Origin: a virus
DNA length: 42,153 bases
Reading direction: 5' to 3' (one strand)
Virus record (IMG/VR): IMGVR_UViG_3300045996_001655
Coordinates: 1-42,153 of that record
The position numbers and the translations under genes were made by a program. The notes below the pieces were generated by a model. That model had not been told where the DNA came from. It ran no database searches and saw nothing but the letters and a program-made list of their open reading frames with translations. This document shows, piece after piece, positions 38,477 to 42,153 of the stretch. How positions within the stretch are numbered: the stretch's first letter is position 1; the number at the start of each line of letters is the position of its first letter.

Positions 38477-39291
38477 CAGATCTCCTTCTCATCGGTGTGG
38501 ACCAGGTGGTACAGCGCCGCTCCCATGCCGAGCACGGCAACCGGGAGGCAGGCGACGACGGTGGTGATCTGCCACGGCGCGACCGTGTAGCCCGCCGCGG
38601 CCATCAGGTGGTAGGCGACCTGCCCGGCCGCGCCCAGCGTCAGTGAGCCGATCGCCGACCACATCGCGAACCGGCGCGCCCGAGCCGGGACGGCACCCGA
38701 CAGCCACACGTACAGGGCGTACGTGCCGTACGTCTCCAGGCCGATCGGCAGGGTGATCGCGGTGTTCAGCGACCAGCTGTCGCGGATGCCCGGAAGGGGG
38801 TGCACGACCCCGAACCCGGTCAGCCCGCCGAGGCCGACCCAGCCCGACCAGATCGCCACGAACGCCGGCAACGCCAGCAGCAGCAGCGGCCACCGGGGGA
38901 CCCGCCCGGCCTGCGCCGGAACGGGCTCGGCGGCGGCGTCCGGGAGAGGTACCACCGGCGATGCCGGCACCTCTTCCGCGGCCCGGGCCGGAACCGCGTA
39001 CTGCCACGGATCCACCGGGCCCATGCCCGGCGACAGCGGAGCGGCGGGAAGAACCCCGCGCCGGGCCGGGAGGGTTCTTCCCGGCCTCTTCCGCCCCCGC
39101 AGCTGCGTCAGGGCCGCCCGGCGCTCCCGGTGCTTACGCGCCCGCTCCTGCTGTTCCTCGGCGGATAGGCGGGAGAAGACCTCGTCGGCTCGATCCCATG
39201 CCACCCGCAGGTTCTTCCGGAGGGCGTTCTTCGACCGGGCGCCGTCGGCCCACGCCTGCCGCGCCCGGGGCATCAACTCGTCGACACTCAT
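38476..39291 (-). CDS. Membrane protein of the transfer-like operon
   Basis: A 271-residue protein. The first 130 residues are soluble, Arg/Ala/Pro-rich (SADELMPRARQAW-like helical start), and the rest has four membrane helices (about 134-155, 177-198, 210-230, 240-262), including WSGWVGLGGLTGFG. This resembles membrane proteins (Spd/DUF2637-like) paired with Tra proteins on actinobacterial integrative elements. Assignment is by topology and context, not by a confirmed match. Confidence 0.6.
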   Translation of the reverse strand: MSVDELMPRARQAWADGARSKNALRKNLRVAWDRADEVFSRLSAEEQQERARKHRERRAALTQLRGRKRPGRTLPARRGVLPAAPLSPGMGPVDPWQYAVPARAAEEVPASPVVPLPDAAAEPVPAQAGRVPRWPLLLLALPAFVAIWSGWVGLGGLTGFGVVHPLPGIRDSWSLNTAITLPIGLETYGTYALYVWLSGAVPARARRFAMWSAIGSLTLGAAGQVAYHLMAAAGYTVAPWQITTVVACLPVAVLGMGAALYHLVHTDEKEI

Positions 39292-39491
39292 CGGTCGTCA
39301 GCCCCGTACCGCTCCCGGGCCGGGTAGCCGTGCTGGGCAGGCACGTGCGACTGCGCTGCAGCCAGGGCAAGGGTGGCGTGCACCTGAGCCCGGGCGGTGA
39401 CGGCGATCTGGTCGGGCTCATCGTCGAGGATGTTGTTCTCTGCGATGTCGAGCAGCCGCTCGGCCTCGCGGTAGTGCTCTTCGCCGGTCAT
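39288..39491 (-). CDS. Small helical protein
   Basis: A 67-residue protein, MTGEEHYREAERLLDIAENNI and RAQVHATLALAAAQSHV, the pattern of a short alpha-helical hairpin (tetratricopeptide-like single repeat). ATG 39491 overlaps the upstream stop (ATGA). Unknown function; common in actinobacterial mobile elements. Confidence 0.6.
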   Translation of the reverse strand: MTGEEHYREAERLLDIAENNILDDEPDQIAVTARAQVHATLALAAAQSHVPAQHGYPARERYGADDR

Positions 39492-39748
39492 CGGGTCAGC
39501 TCCTTCATCGTGTGGTTGCCGGACTCGATTGCTGCGGCCTCCTGGCGCGAGTGCTTGACGACCTGCGAGCCGGTCATCCAGCCCACCGAGCCGACCACCA
39601 GCAGGCAGCCGACGGAGGCAGCCGAGACGATCAGGAAGGGCTTGAGTCCGTCCTGCACCCACACGTTCAGGGCGAGGCCGGTGAAGATCACGGCGACCGC
39701 GAGCGCAACGCCCGGCGCCAGTTCGATCTGCTTGGTAGCGCGTGTCAT
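39488..39748 (-). CDS. Two-helix membrane protein, first gene of the transfer-like operon
   Basis: An 86-residue protein with two membrane helices (about 12-30 and 39-58) and a polar C-terminus. Its ATG at 39748 lies in the left copy of the GTGTCATGAC AC palindrome, with no Shine-Dalgarno, and TAGCTT on its strand is placed at -10 distance, so its mRNA is probably leaderless and repressed by binding to the palindrome. Confidence 0.65.
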   Translation of the reverse strand: MTRATKQIELAPGVALAVAVIFTGLALNVWVQDGLKPFLIVSAASVGCLLVVGSVGWMTGSQVVKHSRQEAAAIESGNHTMKELTR

Positions 39749-39778
39749 GACACCTAAGCTAGCATGGTGTCATGACAC
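39742..39778. promoter_or_regulatory. Divergent leaderless promoters with twin palindromic operators
   Basis: GTGTCATGACAC, a perfect 12-bp palindrome, occurs twice, at 39742-39753 and 39767-39778, with an extra matching base pair making 13-bp arms. Each overlaps the ATG of one of the divergent genes. The 11-base spacer TAAGCTAGCAT contains both -10 elements (TAGCAT on plus, TAGCTT on minus). The adjacent ribbon-helix-helix protein is the obvious repressor. Confidence 0.8.
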
Positions 39779-40029
39779 ATTCAACAGACCTACCCGGAGT
39801 TCGTCATGACACCCTGGCGAGCGTGACGGGGCGAAGCGGACGCGGTACAGCGCGGCAGACGATTCGCATCGACGAGGAGAGCTGGGAAGACTTCGGCGAG
39901 AAGGCGGCCGCAATCGGCATGGACCGCTCGTCTGTTGCGCGCGGTCTGGTCGACTGGTTCCGCGGGCTCCCCGGTGCCGAACTGCCGGCCCGCCCGTGGG
40001 TGGACGGCGACGAGACGGCACAGAGCTAG
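39772..40029 (+). CDS. Ribbon-helix-helix transcriptional regulator
   Basis: An 85-residue protein. The C-terminal half, RQTIRIDEESWEDFGEKAAAIGMDRSSVARGLVDWFRG, is an Arc/CopG-type RHH domain. ATG 39772 lies within the right-hand palindromic operator, so the gene should be autoregulated and leaderless. It most likely represses the divergent transfer-like operon, like Kor regulators of conjugative elements. Confidence 0.75.
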   Translation: MTHSTDLPGVRHDTLASVTGRSGRGTARQTIRIDEESWEDFGEKAAAIGMDRSSVARGLVDWFRGLPGAELPARPWVDGDETAQS

Positions 40030-40045
40030 AGCGCAGGTACGAAGA

Positions 40046-40077
40046 AGCCCCCGCCCATCTCGGGCGGGGGCTCTTTT
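40046..40077. terminator. Intrinsic terminator after the RHH gene
   Basis: AGCCCCCGCCC (40046-40056) and GGGCGGGGGCT (40062-40072) pair perfectly over 11 bp with an ATCTC loop and are followed by CTTTT. It separates the RHH gene from the convergent HTH gene and could serve both strands. Confidence 0.82.
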
Positions 40078-40105
40078 GCTGCATTGGTCCTGCTCAGCCA
40101 CCGGG

Positions 40106-40324
40106 TCACTCCCCTTCCGGGCCCTCGGCGATCTCGGGCCGGTGCTCGCGGACCCACGCCTCGACGTCCTCGGCGAGCCAGACGTTGCCCATCTCCAGCT
40201 GCGCGATCGGCTCGGGGAAGTTGCGCCGCTGGGTGATCTGGTAGACCCGCGCGCGTCCGATGCCGCCCAGGCGCCGGCCGATCTCGGCTGGGCCCATGAG
40301 CCGGATGTCCCTACGCGGTGGCAT
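40106..40324 (-). CDS. AlpA/excisionase-like HTH protein
   Basis: A 72-residue protein: RRDIRLMGPAEIGRRLGGIG, then RARVYQITQRRNFPEP, WLAEDVEAWVREHRPE, the HTH_17/AlpA-type winged helix found in excisionases and element-encoded activators. ATG 40324 is chosen because extended N-terminal sequence lies in the regulatory region. It may be the recombination directionality factor, or an activator of the divergent genes. Overlapping palindromes precede it. Confidence 0.72.
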   Translation of the reverse strand: MPPRRDIRLMGPAEIGRRLGGIGRARVYQITQRRNFPEPIAQLEMGNVWLAEDVEAWVREHRPEIAEGPEGE

Positions 40325-40485
40325 AGCACGCACGCTAGAGATGATCACGCTATGCGTGCGTGTATACACGGATAGTCTATACGCGCGCGGTATCCGTGCG
40401 TATAGTCCGAGGCCGGAGGCGGCGGCTAGGGCCGCGAATGACTGTGGCCGTCGCCTCCCTTCCATCGCGGCGGAGGAGACGCCCC
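40325..40485. promoter_or_regulatory. Palindrome-dense divergent regulatory region
   Basis: A 161-bp gene-free stretch. It includes CGTGTATACACG (40359-40370), a perfect 12-bp palindrome; CACGGATA (40367-40374) with TATCCGTG (40391-40398); and nested CTATACGC (40377-40384) with GCGTATAG (40398-40405). TATGC/GCATA-like -10 sequences occur within. The density is typical of a multi-site operator controlling the two divergent genes. No RNA gene is seen. Confidence 0.65.
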
Positions 40486-40647
40486 ATGGCACCTACGGAT
40501 CAGCTGATCACCAAGCGGATCACCATGCCCTGCGACATCGAGTCGCGGCGGCCGCCCGGACGTAAGGCGGCGTGGCACCGCGACTGCCCCTGGCGGCAGA
40601 CCTGCACGTGCCCGGCGCACGAGCACGACGGCGAGGACCAGCAGTGA
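40486..40647 (+). CDS. Small Cys-rich protein
   Basis: A 53-residue protein: TKRITMPCDIES, then DCPWRQTCTCPAHEHDGED, suggesting zinc binding. GGAGGAG upstream fits ATG 40486. It overlaps the next gene by 4 bases. Unknown function. Confidence 0.55.
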   Translation: MAPTDQLITKRITMPCDIESRRPPGRKAAWHRDCPWRQTCTCPAHEHDGEDQQ

Positions 40648-40922
40648 GCGCGCTCCCCCCGGCCGACCCGAAGCTCAACCGCCAGCTGATCGCCGAGCGA
40701 CTCGGCTGGCCGGAGGGCGCGCTCGCCGAGTGCGACGCCCTCGAAGAGGCCTTCCCCCGCTGGTCGGTGTTCTGGACCCGGGGCGGCCTGCCGTGGACGC
40801 CGAACCCGGGCTACCGGGGCAGCCTGCGGATGCACAACAACCGCTGGGAGCTGTTCGCGGCGACCGCGGACGAGCTGCGCGCCAAGCTGGTCGAGGCCGA
40901 CGCGCAGCTGCCCCGCGCTTAG
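40644..40922 (+). CDS. Hypothetical protein
   Basis: A 92-residue protein. LNRQLIAERLGWPEGALAECDALEEAFPRW resembles an HTH-like start, and WSVFWTRGGLPWTPNPGYRGSLRM is a Trp/Gly-rich core. The GTG start overlaps the preceding stop; its TAG overlaps the stop of the convergent membrane protein gene. Function unknown. Confidence 0.6.
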   Translation: MSALPPADPKLNRQLIAERLGWPEGALAECDALEEAFPRWSVFWTRGGLPWTPNPGYRGSLRMHNNRWELFAATADELRAKLVEADAQLPRA

Positions 40923-41392
40923 CGGATACCGGCGACGTTGCACGTGCCGCCGGACACGGCGGCGTCCAGCAGCGTCGTCTCGTCGACGCGCACGGTGTCG
41001 CCCGGCGCGACGTCGCGGGCGTAAGCGGTGTCGGTGTCGACGCGGCTGCCGCCGCCGTCGCGGTACTCGACACGCACGGCGAACGTGTGCGTCGTCTTGC
41101 CGGTGTTGCGGACCTGGAGTCCGACGGTCGCCGACGGCAGGGAGCTGGACCCGCCGAGCTCGCAGCTGACCACGGTGACGTCGGCGCTGGGCTTGGGCTT
41201 GACGGCGGAGAACACCTGCGTGATGCCGAACAGGACCAGGCCGACGGCCACGACCACGACGATGACGCCGGGGCCCTTGAGCCAGAACTCCCGGCGCGGG
41301 TTCGCCGGCGGCGGGGCGGGCTGCGGCTGGCCGGCGTACGGCGGGGGTTGCGGCGGCCAGGGGCCGGCGGGCTGCTGCGGGGGGTACGTCAT
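40919..41392 (-). CDS. Membrane-anchored surface protein with extracellular Ig-like domain
   Basis: A 157-residue protein: a Pro/Gln-rich cytoplasmic N-terminus (1-32), one membrane helix (about 40-62) and an extracellular beta domain (VGLQVRNTGKTTHTFAVRVEYRDGGG) resembling FxLYD/Ig-like modules of actinobacterial lipoproteins and exclusion proteins. Two Cys (about 77, 152) could pair. AGAAGGACGAG upstream supports the start. Likely lysogenic cargo; an exclusion role is inference. Confidence 0.7.
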   Translation of the reverse strand: MTYPPQQPAGPWPPQPPPYAGQPQPAPPPANPRREFWLKGPGVIVVVVAVGLVLFGITQVFSAVKPKPSADVTVVSCELGGSSSLPSATVGLQVRNTGKTTHTFAVRVEYRDGGGSRVDTDTAYARDVAPGDTVRVDETTLLDAAVSGGTCNVAGIR

Positions 41393-41626
41393 GGTCTCGT
41401 CCTTCTGATCTCGGGGGCGCCCGAAGTGTGGGCGACGAACGGTGATCTAGCAACGCTGCGTCATTGATCTGTCCGTTTGGGTAATTACCGGTGGACGGAA
41501 GAGTGGACTTCTCGCACACAGAGTCCGGTTTGGATCACGTCACGGAGGATGCATCCTGTAGTTACGGACGGGTTAACTCAGGGCTCTCGCGGCCCCCACC
41601 AGCCCCGACAGCCGAGGAGCGCACCC
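41393..41626. other. 234-bp non-coding region upstream of the resolvase-like gene
   Basis: Contains two palindromes: GGTAATTACC (41480-41489) and AGGATGCATCCT (41546-41557), and an imperfect GGACT/AGTCC repeat near 41501-41523. It divides the divergent genes 40919-41392 and 41627-41911 and lies close to the integrase 3' end, so promoters and possibly attP lie here. No attachment core could be proved. Confidence 0.45.
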
Positions 41627-41911
41627 TTGACCAGAGCCATCATCTTCATCTCCGGCCAGCTCGACCCGAGCGCCGCCGACCGCTGCATGGACCACGTCAA
41701 GGAGAGAGGATGGGAGTTCGGAGGCCTCGAACGCGACTGGGACGAGGCGGTCCGGCTGGCCAAGGCCGGCGAAGTAGACGTCATCCTCGTCGACACCGAA
41801 GCCGGCCTCGACCCCAACCGCAAGCCCCGCGTCGAAGTCGTCGCCAACCAGCCCGCCACCCGGTACGAGACCCGCACCCGGCTCATCCGGCGGCGAGGCG
41901 GGGCAAGGTAG
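41627..41911 (+). CDS. Resolvase-N-like small protein lacking a catalytic serine
   Basis: A 94-residue protein from TTG 41627, preceded by GAGGAGCG. AIIFISGQLDPSAADRCMDHVKERGWEFGG, then AVRLAKAGEVDVILVDTEAGL, matches the beta-alpha pattern of the serine-resolvase N-terminal domain, but there is no Y/F-x-R-x-S catalytic motif and no DNA-binding domain. It may be a regulator, an inhibitor or a decayed recombinase. Its 3' end overlaps the convergent integrase by 29 bases. Confidence 0.6.
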   Translation: MTRAIIFISGQLDPSAADRCMDHVKERGWEFGGLERDWDEAVRLAKAGEVDVILVDTEAGLDPNRKPRVEVVANQPATRYETRTRLIRRRGGAR

Positions 41912-42153
41912 CCCGCGCCGCCCGCTGCTGCTCGTCGGTCGCCGCGGTGTAGATCTCCGTCGAGCTCAGCGACGCATGGCCCAGTACCGCCTGCGTCACC
42001 CTCATGTCCCGGTACTCGCGCTGCACGGTGGTGCCGAGCCAGTGACGCAGGCGGTGCAGCGCCACCCCCGGCATCCCCAGGTCGTACCGGAAGTGGTGCG
42101 CGGTCCGGATGCTCACGTCGAACGGCGTCACCCGGCTGCCGTCGGCGTCGCGG
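41883..42153 (-). CDS. int: Tyrosine integrase, C-terminal part
   Basis: Encodes the end of the integrase that starts at 684: HRLRH, the box II His-x-x-Arg, GH at 244-245, and nucleophile Y254 in STEIYTAA. The stop at 41883-41885 overlaps the resolvase-like gene. Bases 42027-42153 duplicate 1-127. Confidence 0.92.
   Translation of the reverse strand, partial: RDADGSRVTPFDVSIRTAHHFRYDLGMPGVALHRLRHWLGTTVQREYRDMRVTQAVLGHASLSSTEIYTAATDEQQRAARATLPRLAAG
42027..42153. repeat. Terminal direct repeat, right copy (circular overlap)
   Basis: An exact copy of 1-127, inside the integrase gene. It shows that the molecule closes into a circle. Confidence 0.95.

Noticed and set aside
1-42153. CRISPR arrays, rRNA genes and insertion sequences
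   Set aside because: No regular spaced repeats, rRNA-like sequence or transposase with terminal inverted repeats was seen.

Overview
The window is a complete, very GC-rich genome of a temperate, siphovirus-type actinobacteriophage, or an excised prophage or phage-plasmid. Frequent GTG starts, 1-8 base start/stop overlaps between almost all neighbours, and the protein families (BldC-like HTH, Rv2179c-like RNase, FtsK/Tra-like translocase) all point to an actinobacterial host. A Streptomyces or Micromonosporaceae relative would fit, but the genus cannot be fixed from sequence alone. The first 127 bases are repeated exactly at the end (1-127 = 42027-42153), so this is a circular molecule of about 42,026 bp cut open inside its tyrosine integrase gene. 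The two integrase pieces join into one intact 275-residue protein.

Layout. (a) Lysogeny switch, about 41.4 kb through the junction to 1.8 kb: a resolvase-like small protein, the integrase and its overlapping partner on the minus strand, then two divergent paralogous HTH regulators (1017-1439 minus and 1539-1799 plus) around an operator with a perfect inverted repeat. (b) Early rightward operon, 1.5-14.4 kb: a run of small, tightly coupled genes, many with Cys/His zinc-binding patterns, plus a BldC-like HTH, a ParB-like DGQNR protein, a putative lipoprotein, a RecE-like exonuclease, a RecT-like annealase with a zinc-finger N-terminus, a resolvase-like nuclease, an orphan DNA methyltransferase, and a replication protein whose gene contains an 18-bp perfect inverted repeat (candidate origin). 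A strong hairpin at 14.5 kb ends this block.

(c) Packaging and head genes, 14.6-21.6 kb: HNH nuclease, small and large terminase, portal, MuF-like protein, scaffold, HK97-fold major capsid, head-tail connectors. A fibre-like protein and 293 bp of structured non-coding DNA follow. (d) Tail genes, 22.8-31.2 kb: tail terminator, an antisense homing-type endonuclease, major tail protein, two tail-assembly chaperones joined by a -1 frameshift at GGGAAAA, gp10-like protein, tape measure with a peptidase-like C-terminus, and minor tail proteins. (e) Cargo and lysis, 31.2-35.7 kb: a secreted protein whose signal-peptide codons contain a textbook terminator, a DEDDh RNase, an M15-like endolysin, several membrane proteins or holins, and another HNH protein.

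(f) Right arm, 35.8-40.1 kb, mostly minus strand: a nine-gene unit with an FtsK/TraB-type DNA translocase, a membrane protein with DnaJ-type zinc motifs, two other membrane proteins and a string of charged microproteins. It is divergent from a ribbon-helix-helix regulator, across a promoter in which two copies of a 12-bp palindrome overlap both start codons. This resembles the transfer module of actinobacterial integrative conjugative elements embedded in a phage, and is the most unusual part of the genome. (g) A last block, 40.1-41.9 kb, has an AlpA/excisionase-like HTH, a palindrome-dense regulatory region, two small genes and a membrane-anchored surface protein.
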